From Phocaeicola dorei (GTDB lineage Bacteria; Bacteroidota; Bacteroidia; Bacteroidales; Bacteroidaceae), in NCBI RefSeq assembly GCF_013009555.1, contig NZ_CP046176.1:4867501-4931500 (forward strand): a stretch of DNA of 64,000 bases, given 5' to 3'. The notes beneath the pieces were generated by a model. The model saw nothing but the letters and a program-made list of their open reading frames with translations, did not search any database and was not told the origin of the DNA. This document shows, piece by piece, positions 34,931 to 45,761 of this stretch. The translations under genes and the position numbers were made by a program. Positions within the stretch are counted from its first letter, which is position 1, and each line of letters opens with the position of its first letter.

Positions 34931-35046
34931 TTCTTTTTCTAATTTAATTGTTACTAATGAACTTAATTTGTTGCAGCCGCGATTACAGAAAGGAAGTGCA
35001 ATCCATTATTAACAAAATCAAGTTACATATAAAAATAGGTTATCTA

Positions 35047-35436
35047 TTAAACTCTTCTTCTTTTCGGAGGACGACAACCGTTGTGTGGAAGCGGAGTTAC
35101 ATCAATAATTTCAGTAACCTCGATACCAGCTCCGTGAACAGTTCTGATAGCAGACTCACGTCCGTTTCCAGGACCCTTTACATAAGCTTTCACCTTTCTC
35201 AGGCCAAGATCAAACGCTACTTTAGCGCAATCTTGTGCAGCCATCTGTGCTGCATAAGGAGTGTTCTTCTTAGAACCTCTAAATCCCATCTTACCTGCAG
35301 AAGACCATGAGATAATCTGACCTTCACTATTTGCCAAAGATACAATGATGTTGTTGAATGAAGAATGAACATGCAACTGTCCATTAGCGTCAACCTTCAC
35401 ATTTCTCTTCTTAGCTGCGACTGTTTTTTTTGCCAT
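35047..35436 (-). CDS. rpsK: 30S ribosomal protein S11
   Basis: A 129-residue platform protein of the small subunit. The core motifs [35 protein letters not shown] and the C-terminal [18 protein letters not shown] are typical. Located 11 bases after rpsM and followed by an unusually long gap before rpsD. Confidence 0.98.
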   Translation of the reverse strand: MAKKTVAAKKRNVKVDANGQLHVHSSFNNIIVSLANSEGQIISWSSAGKMGFRGSKKNTPYAAQMAAQDCAKVAFDLGLRKVKAYVKGPGNGRESAIRTVHGAGIEVTEIIDVTPLPHNGCRPPKRRRV

Positions 35437-35447
35437 ATCAACAATTA

Positions 35448-35828
35448 TTATTTAGTAGCTTTTTTCTTATTTGCAACTGTTTTCTTTCTTCCCTTACGTG
35501 TACGAGCGTTGTTCTTAGTGCTCTGGCCACGAACCGGCAGACCAATACGGTGACGTACACCACGATAGCAACCAATATCCATTAATCGCTTAATGTTTAA
35601 TTGCACTTCTGAACGAAGATCACCTTCTACTTTGTATTCAGCACCAATGATTTCACGAATTCTAGCAGCCTGGTCATCTGTCCAGTCTTTCACTTTCACA
35701 TCTCTGTCAACACCAGCCTTATCCAAGATTTTTGCTGAACTACTGCGTCCAATACCATATACATAGGTTAACGCAATCTCGCCTCTCTTATTCTGAGGCA
35801 AATCTACACCAACTATTCTTATAGCCAT
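35448..35828 (-). CDS. rpsM: 30S ribosomal protein S13
   Basis: A 126-residue head protein of the small subunit that contacts the 50S subunit and t[23 protein letters not shown] and the C-terminal [20 protein letters not shown] with a lysine-rich tail are characteristic. It follows rpmJ by 33 bases. Confidence 0.98.
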   Translation of the reverse strand: MAIRIVGVDLPQNKRGEIALTYVYGIGRSSSAKILDKAGVDRDVKVKDWTDDQAARIREIIGAEYKVEGDLRSEVQLNIKRLMDIGCYRGVRHRIGLPVRGQSTKNNARTRKGRKKTVANKKKATK

Positions 35829-35861
35829 ATACTAAATTATTTTTTTTGCAAAAATAATAAA

Positions 35862-35978
35862 TTATCCTTGACGTTGTTTATACTTAGGATTTTTCTTGTT
35901 AATAACATACAAACGGCCATTTCGTCTAACGATTTTGCATTCCGGCGTACGTTTCTTTAATGATGCTCTTACTTTCAT
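35862..35978 (-). CDS. rpmJ: 50S ribosomal protein L36, zinc-free type
   Basis: A 38-residue gene between infA and rpsM, too short for usual frame lists. The translation starts [20 protein letters not shown] and ends NPKYKQRQG. Compared with zinc-binding L36 (Cys at 11, 14, 27 and His near 33), only C14 remains; positions 11, 27 and 33 are Thr, Asn and Tyr. It therefore cannot form the zinc site and is the C-minus form. Confidence 0.95.
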   Translation of the reverse strand: MKVRASLKKRTPECKIVRRNGRLYVINKKNPKYKQRQG

Positions 35979-35992
35979 ATCTTATTTCTTTT

Positions 35993-36211
35993 TTATTTGT
36001 ATCTAAAAACGATTCTTCCTTTAGATAAGTCATAAGGAGACATCTCTACTCTGACCTTATCCCCGGGTAATATTTTAATGTAATGCATTCTCATCTTGCC
36101 AGAGATATGAGCAGTAATCTCATGCCCGTTTTCTAGCTCAACACGAAACATTGCATTAGACAATGCTTCAACTATAACTCCATCTTGTTCTATTGCGGAT
36201 TGCTTTGCCAT
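35993..36211 (-). CDS. infA: Translation initiation factor IF-1
   Basis: A 72-residue S1-like OB-fold protein that occupies the A site during initiation. [40 protein letters not shown] and [19 protein letters not shown] match the family along the full length. It starts 2 bases after the map stop. Confidence 0.98.
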   Translation of the reverse strand: MAKQSAIEQDGVIVEALSNAMFRVELENGHEITAHISGKMRMHYIKILPGDKVRVEMSPYDLSKGRIVFRYK

Positions 36212-36212
36212 A

Positions 36213-37010
36213 TTAAATTGCTTTATCTCCTAATACTTGTTCGACATATTCAAATGAGGACAAAATATCTGCCTTCCCAACTCCTATTGCAACTGTATGC
36301 TCAAAGTGAGCGGCACATTTCCTATCGCGTGTACGCACTGTCCATCCATCTCTTTCCATTACTATTTGGCGGGAACCCAATGTTATCATCGGTTCGATGG
36401 CAATGCACATACCCTTTTTCAACAGAGTGCCATATCCTCTTTTTCCATAATTGGGTACCTGCGGATCTTCATGCATATCTTTTCCAATGCCATGACCTAC
36501 AAATTCTCTCACCACACCATAGGAATTAGCCTCGCAATGTTGCTGGACAGCAAAACCTATATCACCCAAACGCCTTCCATGAATGGCATTCTCTATACCT
36601 AAATATAAAGCTTCTTTTGTTGTCTTCAAAAGTTTCAAGACCTCAGGATCAACTTCTCCTACACAGAAAGTATAAGCTGAATCCCCACAAAAACCATTCA
36701 TATAAGTACCACAATCAACAGAAACAATATCACCTTCTTTCAAAGGGGTATCATTGGGAATACCGTGTACAACCTGATCATTTACCGAAGTACACAAGGT
36801 ACTGGGGAAGGGATCACCATACTGATTTGGAAAACCTTTAAAAGTAGGAACAGCTCCATTATCTCTAATAAACTCTTCGGCCACCTTGTCAAGTTCCTTA
36901 GTTGTCACACCGGGTTTTATCAATTTAGCAACTTCAGCCAGAGTCCTACCTACAAGTAGGTTACTCTGACGAAGCAGCTCTATCTCATCATCTGTCTTAA
37001 GAAATATCAT
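36213..37010 (-). CDS. map: Methionine aminopeptidase type I
   Basis: A 265-residue cytoplasmic enzyme that removes the N-terminal Met from new proteins. The metal ligands are seen in [20 protein letters not shown] (two Asp), [20 protein letters not shown] (His), MCIAIEPMI (Glu) and [11 protein letters not shown] (Glu). The size fits type Ia without a zinc-finger extension. It lies between secY and infA, an arrangement common in spc clusters of many phyla. Confidence 0.97.
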   Translation of the reverse strand: MIFLKTDDEIELLRQSNLLVGRTLAEVAKLIKPGVTTKELDKVAEEFIRDNGAVPTFKGFPNQYGDPFPSTLCTSVNDQVVHGIPNDTPLKEGDIVSVDCGTYMNGFCGDSAYTFCVGEVDPEVLKLLKTTKEALYLGIENAIHGRRLGDIGFAVQQHCEANSYGVVREFVGHGIGKDMHEDPQVPNYGKRGYGTLLKKGMCIAIEPMITLGSRQIVMERDGWTVRTRDRKCAAHFEHTVAIGVGKADILSSFEYVEQVLGDKAI

Positions 37011-37020
37011 CTCAGACTAA

Positions 37021-38367
37021 TTAATATGCAGCAACATTACCAGCACGCCCCTTGATTCTTCCAGAATTTAACAATCCGTCATAATGGCGCATCAACAAAT
37101 GACTTTCTACCTGTTGGAGTGTATCCAATACAACACCTACAAGAATCAATAAGGATGTACCACCAAAGAACTGGGCGAACTCAGCTTTTACTCCAAAAAT
37201 GCCAGCAAATGCAGGCATAATGGCTACAAGAGCCAAGAATATAGAACCCGGCAGAGTAATACGAGACATAATCGCATCTATATACTCAGCTGTATTCTTA
37301 CCTGGTTTTATTCCCGGAATAAAACCATTATTTCTCTTCATATCTTCTGCCATCTGGTTAGGATTAATTGTTATTGCAGTATAGAAGTATGTAAACACAA
37401 TAATCAATATTGCAAAAACAAAATTATACCAGAAGCTAGTATGATCTACAAATGCACGTACAATACCACTTGCGGTTGCAGCATTTGAGAAACCTACCAA
37501 TGTAATAGGGATAAACATGATTGCCTGGGCAAAGATGATAGGCATTACATTCGCAGCATTCACCTTTAAAGGAATATATTGTCTTGCACCACCATATTGT
37601 TTGTTTCCTACAATACGTTTTGCATATTGCACGGGAACTTTGCGGACGCCTTGAACCAGCAAAATTGCTGCTGCAATAACGAACAACAAAAATACTATTT
37701 CCAACAAAAACATGATGATACCACCTGCACCCGGAGAAGCCAAACGAGAAACGAACTCCTGGAATAAAGATTGTGGCAGACGGGCAATAATACCTATCAA
37801 AATGATGAATGATATACCATTACCTATCCCTTTATCTGTTATTCTTTCTCCAAGCCACAGAATAAACATACTTCCAGCTGCCAAAATGATGGTAGAAGTA
37901 ATTATAAAGAATGTCCAATCTAATGAAGCATTAAGTGATGGTCCGGCTTGCATCTTAAGGTTAAGCAAGTATGAGGGAGCTTGGAAAACCAAAATTGCAA
38001 TTGTCAATATACGGGTATACTGATTGATTTTTCTTCTACCACTTTCACCTTCACGCTGGATTTTCTGAAAGTAGGGAACAGCAATCGCCAAAAGCTGAAT
38101 TACAATTGATGCCGAGATATATGGCATGATTCCCAATGCAAAAATAGATGCATTAGAAAACGCTCCTCCAGAGAACATGTTTAACAAGGCTAACAAACCT
38201 TCACTCGTTTGTTTATGCAACTGAGTTAACATAGCAGGGTTAATACCTGGCAGAACCACGTAAGAACCAAACCTGTAAATTGCAACAAATAATATAGTAA
38301 TGAGGATCCTTTGTCTCAGATCCTCAATTTTCCATATATTCTTTAATGTTTCAATAGATTTTCTCAT
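37021..38367 (-). CDS. secY: Preprotein translocase subunit SecY
   Basis: A 448-residue, ten-helix channel of the Sec translocon in the inner membrane. Typical segments are RFGSYVVLPGI in helix 1, the plug region LLALLNMFSGGAFSNASIFALGIMPYISAS split over helix 2, and RNNGFIPGIKPGKNTAEYI. Partner gene secE lies elsewhere in this window (62626-62820). Placed 4 bases after rplO. Confidence 0.98.
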   Translation of the reverse strand: MRKSIETLKNIWKIEDLRQRILITILFVAIYRFGSYVVLPGINPAMLTQLHKQTSEGLLALLNMFSGGAFSNASIFALGIMPYISASIVIQLLAIAVPYFQKIQREGESGRRKINQYTRILTIAILVFQAPSYLLNLKMQAGPSLNASLDWTFFIITSTIILAAGSMFILWLGERITDKGIGNGISFIILIGIIARLPQSLFQEFVSRLASPGAGGIIMFLLEIVFLLFVIAAAILLVQGVRKVPVQYAKRIVGNKQYGGARQYIPLKVNAANVMPIIFAQAIMFIPITLVGFSNAATASGIVRAFVDHTSFWYNFVFAILIIVFTYFYTAITINPNQMAEDMKRNNGFIPGIKPGKNTAEYIDAIMSRITLPGSIFLALVAIMPAFAGIFGVKAEFAQFFGGTSLLILVGVVLDTLQQVESHLLMRHYDGLLNSGRIKGRAGNVAAY

Positions 38368-38371
38368 TGAA

Positions 38372-38818
38372 TCAGAGTTTTACTGCATTACCACCAACAG
38401 CTTCGATTGCAGCTACCGCACTCTTTGAAAAAGCATTAGCTTCCACATCAAGCTTAGTAGTCAAACTACCGTTACCTAGTACTTTTACCAATTGATTAGA
38501 AGAAATGAAACCAGCTTCAATAAAGTCATTCATACCTACCTTAGTCAGATTCTTAGCTTCAGCCAATTTCTGAATAGTTTCAAGGTTAATAGCTTTATAT
38601 TCTACACGGTTAATATTCTTAAAACCAAACTTCGGAACACGACGTTGAAGAGGCATCTGTCCGCCTTCAAAACCAATCTTCTTTGAATAACCTGATCTTG
38701 ATTTAGCACCTTTATGACCTCTTGTAGAAGTACCACCCAAACCAGATCCGGGGCCACGGCCAATTCTTTTTCTAGTCTTTGTAGATCCTTCTGCAGGTTT
38801 TAAATTACTTAAATTCAT
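38372..38818 (-). CDS. rplO: 50S ribosomal protein L15
   Basis: A 148-residue late-assembling large-subunit protein. MNLSNLKPAEGSTKTRKRIG, GRGPGSGLGGTSTRGHKGAKSR and FEGGQMPLQRRVPKFGF are the family landmarks. Between rpmD and secY as usual. Confidence 0.98.
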   Translation of the reverse strand: MNLSNLKPAEGSTKTRKRIGRGPGSGLGGTSTRGHKGAKSRSGYSKKIGFEGGQMPLQRRVPKFGFKNINRVEYKAINLETIQKLAEAKNLTKVGMNDFIEAGFISSNQLVKVLGNGSLTTKLDVEANAFSKSAVAAIEAVGGNAVKL

Positions 38819-38848
38819 ATCGTAATTAGTTTTTTTATTAACAATGAA

Positions 38849-39025
38849 TTACTTAACGATGGCAACCAGGTGTTTTACCTTTTCAACCATTCCCAGAATA
38901 GAAGGAGTTTCTTCGTGCTCAACCACACGATTCATCTTGCGAAGTCCCAGCGCATCGAGTACTCTTTTTTGATCAGCAGGAGCACCAATTCTACTTTTTA
39001 TTTGTTTAATCTTAATAGTTGACAT
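38849..39025 (-). CDS. rpmD: 50S ribosomal protein L30
   Basis: A 58-residue gene missing from frame lists because of its length. It reads MSTIKIKQIKSRIGAPADQK, then LDALGLRKMNRVVEHEETPS and ends VKHLVAIVK. These match L30 along its full length. It lies between rpsE (9-base gap) and rplO. Confidence 0.96.
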   Translation of the reverse strand: MSTIKIKQIKSRIGAPADQKRVLDALGLRKMNRVVEHEETPSILGMVEKVKHLVAIVK

Positions 39026-39034
39026 AATTCCTCC

Positions 39035-39550
39035 TTATCCTCTAAATACTTTTTCCATACTTACGCCTCTGTTCTGAGCAACCATACGGGCATCTCTCAT
39101 CTCACCCAAAGCTAAAATAGTAGCTTTTACCAAGTTGTGCGGATTAGAAGAACCTTTTGACTTAGCCAAAACATCTGTAATACCCACACTTTCCAAAACA
39201 GCACGCATCGCACCACCTGCTACCACACCAGTACCGGTAGAAGCCGGCTTGATGAATACTTCAGCGCCGCCAAATTTAGCCGACTGTTCATGAGGAACTG
39301 TACCTTTCAATACAGGAACACGAGTCAAGTTCTTTTTAGCTGCTTCAACGCCTTTAGCAATAGCAGCTGTTACTTCACCTGCTTTACCAAGGCCCCAACC
39401 AATAATACCGTCTTCGTTTCCAACAACGACAATTGCAGAAAAGCTGAATGTTCTACCACCCTTTGTTACCTTTGTAACACGGTTGATAGCAACCAATCTG
39501 TCTTTTAACTCTATATCGTTAGTTATCTTAACTCTATTATTAACTGCCAT
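39035..39550 (-). CDS. rpsE: 30S ribosomal protein S5
   Basis: A 171-residue protein involved in decoding accuracy and mRNA unwinding. The N-terminal double-stranded RNA-binding fold ([20 protein letters not shown] and [13 protein letters not shown]) and the C-terminal [15 protein letters not shown] segment ([16 protein letters not shown]) are clear. Follows rplR by 6 bases. Confidence 0.98.
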   Translation of the reverse strand: MAVNNRVKITNDIELKDRLVAINRVTKVTKGGRTFSFSAIVVVGNEDGIIGWGLGKAGEVTAAIAKGVEAAKKNLTRVPVLKGTVPHEQSAKFGGAEVFIKPASTGTGVVAGGAMRAVLESVGITDVLAKSKGSSNPHNLVKATILALGEMRDARMVAQNRGVSMEKVFRG

Positions 39551-39556
39551 AATTGA

Positions 39557-39898
39557 TTAAAATTTAAGTCCACCGTTACGAGCAGCGTCAGCTACTTCTT
39601 TTATTCTCCCATGATACAAGTAACCATTACGGTCGAATACGACAGTCGTAATACCAGCTTCCTGAGCTTTCTTAGCAATCAGTTCACCAACTTTAGCAGC
39701 CTGTTCTTTCTTAGGCATAGCTTCCATTCCCAAAGATGAAGCTGCAGCCAAAGTTCTACCAGACAAGTCATCGATAACTTGAACGTAAATCTGCTTGTTA
39801 CTTCTAAACACACTCATACGCGGACGTTCAGTAGTACCTGAAATCTTATTGCGTACTCTATATTTGATCTTGATTCGTCTTTCTAATTTTGTTGTCAT
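39557..39898 (-). CDS. rplR: 50S ribosomal protein L18
   Basis: A 113-residue 5S rRNA-binding protein. [40 protein letters not shown] and [20 protein letters not shown] match the family. It precedes rpsE in the spc order. Confidence 0.98.
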   Translation of the reverse strand: MTTKLERRIKIKYRVRNKISGTTERPRMSVFRSNKQIYVQVIDDLSGRTLAAASSLGMEAMPKKEQAAKVGELIAKKAQEAGITTVVFDRNGYLYHGRIKEVADAARNGGLKF

Positions 39899-39919
39899 GA
39901 TAATACAATTTTATGTAAA

Positions 39920-40489
39920 TTATTTAGCACCGGCTGACTTACCAGACTTTCTACGAATTTCTTCGCCAACAAACTTAATACCTTTACCTTTATAAGGTTC
40001 CGGCTTACGGAAAGAACGTATTTTTGAGCAAACCTGACCAAGCAGTTGTTTGTCACAAGATTCCAATATAATAAGAGGGTTCTTATTTCTTTCTGACTTA
40101 GTTTCTACCTTGATTTCAGGAGGCAACTGCATAAAGATATTATGAGTATAACCCAAAGCGAAATCAATAATATTACCATTGTTTGAAGCACGGTAACCTA
40201 CACCGACAAGTTCCAGTTCTTTCTTATAACCTTCAGAAACACCAATAACCATGTTGTTAACCAAAGAACGATACAAGCCGTGAAAAGCATGTCTTTGTTT
40301 TATGTTATCCAACATCTCGTTTTCGTTTTCTGTCAACATCACATGTCCATCTTCAATTGCAACATTGATAGAAGGATCAACAAATTGGCTAAGTTCGCCT
40401 TTAGGACCTTTTACAGTAACTACATTATCCTTCAGAGTAACTGTTACTCCAGTGGGAATACTAATGGGTAATTTTCCTATTCTTGACAT
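39920..40489 (-). CDS. rplF: 50S ribosomal protein L6
   Basis: A 189-residue protein near the factor-binding site. MSRIGKLPISIPTGVTVTL, VKGPKGELS, LVGVGYRA and the C-terminal RKPEPYKGKGIKF signature are present. Spacing of 21 bases to rplR. Confidence 0.98.
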   Translation of the reverse strand: MSRIGKLPISIPTGVTVTLKDNVVTVKGPKGELSQFVDPSINVAIEDGHVMLTENENEMLDNIKQRHAFHGLYRSLVNNMVIGVSEGYKKELELVGVGYRASNNGNIIDFALGYTHNIFMQLPPEIKVETKSERNKNPLIILESCDKQLLGQVCSKIRSFRKPEPYKGKGIKFVGEEIRRKSGKSAGAK

Positions 40490-40503
40490 TGCTTATCCTC
40501 CTA

Positions 40504-40899
40504 TTAATATACATAACAAAGAACTTCACCACCAATTTTCAGTTCAGCAGCTTCTTTGTTAGTCATTACACCTTTGGAAGTAGATATTATAGCAATACCT
40601 AAACCATTAATAACTCTCGGCATGTCTTTGTAACCCGTATACTTACGTAAACCCGGAGTGGAAACTCTAATAAGTTTCTTAATAGCATTTACTTTGTTTA
40701 CTGAGTCGTACTTCAAAGCCACTTTGATAGTTCCTTGAGGACCATCTTCTACAAACTTGTAGTTCAGAATGTAGCCTTTGTCGAAAAGGATCTTAGTGAT
40801 TTCCTTTTTCAAATTTGAGGCAGGCACTTCTACTACTCTGTGCTTTGCACTAATTGCATTTCTCAATCTGGTGAGATAATCTGCGATTGGATCTGTCAT
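40504..40899 (-). CDS. rpsH: 30S ribosomal protein S8
   Basis: A 131-residue 16S rRNA-binding protein. MTDPIADYLTRLRNAISAKH and GLGIAIISTSKGVMTNKEA are diagnostic. In E. coli S8 represses the spc operon by binding near rplE; no such element was resolved here. Confidence 0.98.
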   Translation of the reverse strand: MTDPIADYLTRLRNAISAKHRVVEVPASNLKKEITKILFDKGYILNYKFVEDGPQGTIKVALKYDSVNKVNAIKKLIRVSTPGLRKYTGYKDMPRVINGLGIAIISTSKGVMTNKEAAELKIGGEVLCYVY

Positions 40900-40956
40900 A
40901 TAATAATAAATTAAATTAATCAGGACTACCCTGACAATATTTAAAAATAAAAAGAA

Positions 40957-41256
40957 TTACCAGCTTGCTTTCTTAACGCCCGGGATCAAACCATTAGAAG
41001 CCATTTCGCGGAACTGAATTCTTGAAATCCCGAACTGACGAATATAACCTTTAGGACGACCGGTCAATTTACAACGGTTGTGCAAACGAATAGGATTAGC
41101 ATTCTTAGGAATAGCCTGTAATTTCTGAGCAGCTTCAAAAGCTTCAGCAGGATCACCTGAGTTGACAATCTTTTTCAACGCAGCACGTTTTTCAGCATAT
41201 TTGGCTACAAGTTTGGCTCTTTTTACTTCACGAGCCTTCATTGATTCTTTTGCCAT
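40957..41256 (-). CDS. rpsN: 30S ribosomal protein S14, zinc-free long form
   Basis: A 99-residue protein. [20 protein letters not shown] and [20 protein letters not shown] are typical of the long form. Only one Cys remains where the short zinc form has two CxxC pairs, so it is zinc-independent. Confidence 0.98.
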
Positions 41257-41262
41257 AATATA

Positions 41263-41820
41263 TTAATCTTTTTTTGAGTTTTTAAACGGTAAACCAAATT
41301 CCTTCAACAAAGCATAACCTTCTTCATCTGTCGGAGCAGAAGTTACAAAGGTAATATTCATTCCGAGAATTTTAGTAATACTATCGATATTTATTTCAGG
41401 GAAAATGATTTGTTCCTGAATACCCAATGTATAATTACCTCTTCCATCGAACTTACTTTCGATACCTTTAAAGTCACGAATACGTGGCAAAGCAACACGA
41501 ACAAGTTTTTCAAGGAACTCATACATTCTTTCACGACGCAAAGTCACCATTACGCCAATCGGCATTTTCTTACGCAACTTAAAGTTAGCGATATCTTTAC
41601 GTGAAACTGTTGCAACAGCTTTCTGACCCGTAATTGCTGTTAACTCATTAATAGCAACTTCAATAATCTTCTTGTCAGCAACAGCCATACCCAATCCTTG
41701 ATTAATAACAATCTTCTTAAGTACGGGGATCTGCATTGTTGAAGAATATTGGAACTGATTCTTCAATGCAGGCGCAATGCGCTCTGCATATTCTTTCTTA
41801 AGGCTAGCAGTATTACTCAT
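41263..41820 (-). CDS. rplE: 50S ribosomal protein L5
   Basis: A 185-residue protein that binds 5S rRNA and contacts P-site t[39 protein letters not shown] and [20 protein letters not shown] are characteristic. Its ATG shares one base with the rplX stop (TAATG), so the two are coupled. Confidence 0.98.
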   Translation of the reverse strand: MSNTASLKKEYAERIAPALKNQFQYSSTMQIPVLKKIVINQGLGMAVADKKIIEVAINELTAITGQKAVATVSRKDIANFKLRKKMPIGVMVTLRRERMYEFLEKLVRVALPRIRDFKGIESKFDGRGNYTLGIQEQIIFPEINIDSITKILGMNITFVTSAPTDEEGYALLKEFGLPFKNSKKD

Positions 41821-42143
41821 TATTTAATCTCCTCTCCTGATTTTTTAGCATAACGAACAAATGTTCTACCATCAGAACTTTCTCTTCTTCCCACACGTGT
41901 TGGCTTGCCTGTTTTAGGATCAACCACATTCAAGTTTGAGATATGTATAGCAGCTTCCTGCTTCACGATACCACCCTGAGGGTTCTTTGCATTAGGTTTG
42001 GTACTTTTCGATACCATATTGATACCTTCTACAAGTGCACGTCCTTCTTTAACAAGAACTTTCAGCACACGGCCAGTTTTACCTTTATCTTCACCAGAGT
42101 TTACGTAAACTGTATCGCCTTTTTTTATATGTAATTTACTCAT
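41820..42143 (-). CDS. rplX: 50S ribosomal protein L24
   Basis: A 107-residue assembly initiator of the large subunit. The KOW motif [20 protein letters not shown] at the N-terminus and [20 protein letters not shown] follow the family pattern. Confidence 0.98.
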   Translation of the reverse strand: MSKLHIKKGDTVYVNSGEDKGKTGRVLKVLVKEGRALVEGINMVSKSTKPNAKNPQGGIVKQEAAIHISNLNVVDPKTGKPTRVGRRESSDGRTFVRYAKKSGEEIK

Positions 42144-42163
42144 TACTTAAATCTTTTACAAAA

Positions 42164-42529
42164 TTAAAGTACTTCAGGTGCAAGTGATACCACTTTCATG
42201 TTTGCAGCACGCAATTCTCTTGCAACAGGGCCAAAAATACGACTTCCTCTAATTTCACCTGCATTATTCAACAATACGCAAGCATTATCATCAAAACGAA
42301 TATAAGAACCATCAGCACGACGGATTTCTTTCTTAGTACGTACAATTAAAGCCTTTGATACTGCACCTTTTTTAACATCACTAGAGGGGATTACACTCTT
42401 GATAGAAACTACAATGACATCCCCTACAGAAGCGTAACGTCTCTTTGTACCACCTAATACGCGGATACAAAGAGCTTCTTTAGCGCCACTGTTGTCACAC
42501 ACTGTAAGTCTGGATTCTACTTGTATCAT
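42164..42529 (-). CDS. rplN: 50S ribosomal protein L14
   Basis: A 121-residue inter-subunit protein. [20 protein letters not shown] and [14 protein letters not shown] are highly conserved. Two bases separate it from rpsQ. Confidence 0.98.
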   Translation of the reverse strand: MIQVESRLTVCDNSGAKEALCIRVLGGTKRRYASVGDVIVVSIKSVIPSSDVKKGAVSKALIVRTKKEIRRADGSYIRFDDNACVLLNNAGEIRGSRIFGPVARELRAANMKVVSLAPEVL

Positions 42530-42531
42530 AA

Positions 42532-42789
42532 TTACTTAGCTCTTTCAATTATTTCAACCAATCTCCATCTCTTAGTTTTGCTCAAAGGACGAGTTTCCAT
42601 GATGTGTACTGTATCACCTACATTACATTCATTCTTTTCATCATGAGCATGGTATTTTTTCGTTTTAGAAACGAATTTACCATAAATAGGGTGTTTTTCT
42701 TTAAACTTAGCAGCAACAGTAATGGTCTTATCCATCTTATTGCTTACTACAACACCTGTTCTTTCTTTTCTTAAATTTCTAGCTTCCAT
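42532..42789 (-). CDS. rpsQ: 30S ribosomal protein S17
   Basis: An 85-residue OB-fold protein: [40 protein letters not shown] and [17 protein letters not shown]. An in-frame ATG at 42798 would add three residues; I chose 42789 because the family usually begins with this MEARNLRK sequence. Confidence 0.96.
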   Translation of the reverse strand: MEARNLRKERTGVVVSNKMDKTITVAAKFKEKHPIYGKFVSKTKKYHAHDEKNECNVGDTVHIMETRPLSKTKRWRLVEIIERAK

Positions 42790-42800
42790 GAGGACCATTA

Positions 42801-42995
42801 TTATTTGTTAAGTTCTCTCTGATGCAATTCTGCCTTCATACGCGCAATCGTTCTGCGTAACTTTTTAATCTGTGCAGGATTATCCAGCGGAGAGATAGAA
42901 TGATTTAAAACCATCTGATTGTAATTGGCTACTTCAGCTTCAATTCTTTCTGCCAATTCATTGGTAGCTATTTCTCTAATTTCTGCAATCTTCAT
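42801..42995 (-). CDS. rpmC: 50S ribosomal protein L29
   Basis: A 64-residue helical protein near the exit tunnel that helps dock SRP and trigger factor. [17 protein letters not shown] and [20 protein letters not shown] match the family. Confidence 0.97.
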   Translation of the reverse strand: MKIAEIREIATNELAERIEAEVANYNQMVLNHSISPLDNPAQIKKLRRTIARMKAELHQRELNK

Positions 42996-43001
42996 AATAA
43001 A

Positions 43002-43436
43002 TTAAGCATTTTGATTTTGAGCATCGTAATCACGTCTAACTATAAACTTAGTAGTAACAGGAAGCTTCTGTGCTGCAAGACGCAAAGCTTCTTTAGCTAC
43101 CTCATAAGGAACACCTTCTGCCTCGATAATAATACGTCCCGGGGTAACCGGAGCAACGAAACCTTCAGGAGCACCTTTACCTTTACCCATACGCACATCA
43201 GCAGGCTTGCGAGTAATAGGTTTGTCCGGGAAAATACGGATCCAAATCTGTCCTTGACGTTGCATATATCTTGTTACCGCAATACGTGCAGCTTCAATTT
43301 GTCTACCTGTAATCCATTTAGTCTCCAAAGATTTAATACCAAATGATCCAAAAGCCAATTGGTTTCCTCTTTGAGCATTTCCTTTCTGACTGCCCTTCTG
43401 CTGTCTTCTGAATTTTGTCTTTTTCGGTTGTAACAT
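43002..43436 (-). CDS. rplP: 50S ribosomal protein L16
   Basis: A 144-residue protein near the A site and 5S r[43 protein letters not shown] and [20 protein letters not shown] are diagnostic. Confidence 0.98.
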
Positions 43437-43457
43437 AATTCCTAAAATTCAAATCCG

Positions 43458-44189
43458 TTAGCGATTGTTTTTCTTTCTTTTGAAGTTCTTACCACCGTTA
43501 TTGTTGCCGTTTCCACCGCGACCGCTTTCTTTAGTCTGAGTAAAGTTGGGCGCTAATTCTCTCTTACCATACACTTCACCACGGCAAATCCATACTTTAA
43601 TACCCAGCAAACCAACTTTAGTCAAAGCTTCTGCATGACAGTAGTCAATATCTGCACGGAAAGTATGCAACGGAGTTCTTCCTTCTTTATACATTTCAGA
43701 ACGAGCCATTTCTGCTCCATTCAAACGTCCTGAAATCAACACTTTGATACCCTCAGCGCCCATACGCATTGTGTTAGCGATAGCCATCTTGATGGCACGG
43801 CGGTAGGCAATCTTACCTTCTACCTGACGAGCGATATTATTAGCTACAATAACAGCATCCAACTCAGGTCTCTTCACCTCAAAGATATTGATCTGAATAT
43901 CTTTGTCCGTGATTTTCTTCAACTCTTCTTTCAGTTTGTCAACTTCCTGACCACCTTTACCAATGATAATACCTGGACGCGCTGTACAAACTGTGATTGT
44001 CACCAATTTCAGTGTACGTTCTATAACAATTCTTGAAACGCTGGCTTTTGCAAGTCTGGCATTCAAATATTTACGGATTTTGCTGTCTTCCAACAAAGCA
44101 TCACCATAATCATTGCCACCGTACCAATTAGAATCCCATCCTCTGATAATTCCTAAACGGTTGCTTATCGGATTAACTTTCTGTCCCAT
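43458..44189 (-). CDS. rpsC: 30S ribosomal protein S3
   Basis: A 243-residue protein at the mRNA entry. [20 protein letters not shown], the KH motif [20 protein letters not shown] and [13 protein letters not shown] are present. The C-terminus has a Gly/Asn/Lys-rich tail ([20 protein letters not shown]), common in Bacteroidetes. Confidence 0.98.
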   Translation of the reverse strand: MGQKVNPISNRLGIIRGWDSNWYGGNDYGDALLEDSKIRKYLNARLAKASVSRIVIERTLKLVTITVCTARPGIIIGKGGQEVDKLKEELKKITDKDIQINIFEVKRPELDAVIVANNIARQVEGKIAYRRAIKMAIANTMRMGAEGIKVLISGRLNGAEMARSEMYKEGRTPLHTFRADIDYCHAEALTKVGLLGIKVWICRGEVYGKRELAPNFTQTKESGRGGNGNNNGGKNFKRKKNNR

Positions 44190-44195
44190 CTAGTC

Positions 44196-44606
44196 TTAAT
44201 TTTGATTATCATTAGTACTCTTAGAATCAACGAACAAAGTCACGTGATTTGAACGTTTACGAATTCTGTAACCTCTTCCCTGCGGAGCCGGACGCATTCT
44301 TTTCAGTGTTGCACCACCATCAACATAAATCTTTGTTACAAACAATTCGCCACTTTCTGCCTTACGTTCGTTTTTCTGTTCCCAGTTAGCAATAGCAGAG
44401 CGCAACAGTTTTTCCACTCTTGCAGAAGCTTCTTTAGAAGAAAACTTCAAGACACCCAGTGCACGGTTCACTTCCATACCACGAATCATGTCAGCCACGA
44501 GACGCATTTTCCGCGGAGAGGTAGGAACATTTTGCAATTTTGCAAAATACATGGTCTTAAGGGCTTCTTTTCTTTTTTCAGCCGATATTTTTTTTCTTGC
44601 TCCCAT
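44196..44606 (-). CDS. rplV: 50S ribosomal protein L22
   Basis: A 136-residue protein whose hairpin lines the exit tunnel. [20 protein letters not shown] and the hairpin region [20 protein letters not shown] show the unaltered family sequence, with no insertions of the macrolide-resistance type. Confidence 0.98.
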
Positions 44607-44642
44607 TATTTATTACTTTATTATTTCTTCAGATTATCCTGC

Positions 44643-44912
44643 TTATTTTTTCTTATTACCTGCATGGCCGCGGAATGTACGTGTCGGTGCAAATTCACCC
44701 AATTTGTGTCCTACCATGTTTTCTGTAACGTAAACAGGAATAAATTTATTTCCGTTATGAACTGCAACTGTGTGCCCTACAAAATCAGGCGAGATCATTG
44801 AAGCTCTAGCCCAAGTCTTAACGACAACCTTCTTGCCGCTTTCATTCATAGCAAGCACTTTCTTTTCAAGTTTAACGTTAATATATGGACCTTTTTTTAA
44901 TGAACGACTCAT
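44643..44912 (-). CDS. rpsS: 30S ribosomal protein S19
   Basis: An 89-residue head protein that contacts S13. [20 protein letters not shown] and [20 protein letters not shown] are typical. Confidence 0.98.
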   Translation of the reverse strand: MSRSLKKGPYINVKLEKKVLAMNESGKKVVVKTWARASMISPDFVGHTVAVHNGNKFIPVYVTENMVGHKLGEFAPTRTFRGHAGNKKK

Positions 44913-44934
44913 AATTTACTCAATTAATCAGTTA

Positions 44935-45756
44935 TTACTTTCTTCTCTCAATAATATACTTAGAAGACTGTTTCTTCGGAGCTCTTGTCTTCAAGCCCTT
45001 AGCATACAAGCCTGTACGTGATCTTGGGTGACCTCCTGAAGCACGTCCTTCACCACCACCCATCGGGTGATCAACAGGATTCATAACAACACCACGGTTG
45101 CGAGGACGACGCCCCATCCAACGAGTACGACCTGCCTTACCGGAAGACTCCAATCCATGATCAGAGTTACCAACGCTACCAATAGTAGCCTTACAAGCAC
45201 TAAGTATTTGTCTTACCTCACCTGAAGGCAATTTAATCACACAATACTTGCCTTCTCTTGAAGTTAACTGAGCAAAATTACCAGCTGATCTCACCAAAGC
45301 TGCACCTTGACCCGGACGCAATTCAATATTATGAATTACAGTACCAACGGGGATGTTTTCAAGCGGAAGTGCGTTACCAATCTCAGGCGCTGCATTCGCT
45401 CCAGACATCAATGTGCTACCAACTTGCAATCCATTAGGAGCAATAATATATCTCTTTTCACCATCAGCATAAAACAGCAAAGCAATACGAGCCGAACGAT
45501 TCGGATCGTATTCTATAGTTTTAACAACTGCGGGTACACCGTCTTTGTTTCTCTTGAAATCGATAAGTCTGTATTTTCTCTTGTGACCACCGCCCATATA
45601 GCGCATTGTCATTTTACCAACGTTGTTGCGACCACCTGTTGAGCGCTTTCCAAATACAAGAGACTTTTCTGGTACCGATGCAGTAATCTCTTCAAAAGTA
45701 CCAATAATTTTATGTCTTTGCCCCGGTGTTGTGGGCTTAAATTTACGTACTGCCAT
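44935..45756 (-). CDS. rplB: 50S ribosomal protein L2
   Basis: A 273-residue protein required for peptidyl transfer and subunit joining. The conserved [20 protein letters not shown] near the C-terminus, including the functionally important His, is intact. Lies between rplW and rpsS. Confidence 0.98.
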   Translation of the reverse strand: MAVRKFKPTTPGQRHKIIGTFEEITASVPEKSLVFGKRSTGGRNNVGKMTMRYMGGGHKRKYRLIDFKRNKDGVPAVVKTIEYDPNRSARIALLFYADGEKRYIIAPNGLQVGSTLMSGANAAPEIGNALPLENIPVGTVIHNIELRPGQGAALVRSAGNFAQLTSREGKYCVIKLPSGEVRQILSACKATIGSVGNSDHGLESSGKAGRTRWMGRRPRNRGVVMNPVDHPMGGGEGRASGGHPRSRTGLYAKGLKTRAPKKQSSKYIIERRK

Positions 45757-45761
45757 CTTTA

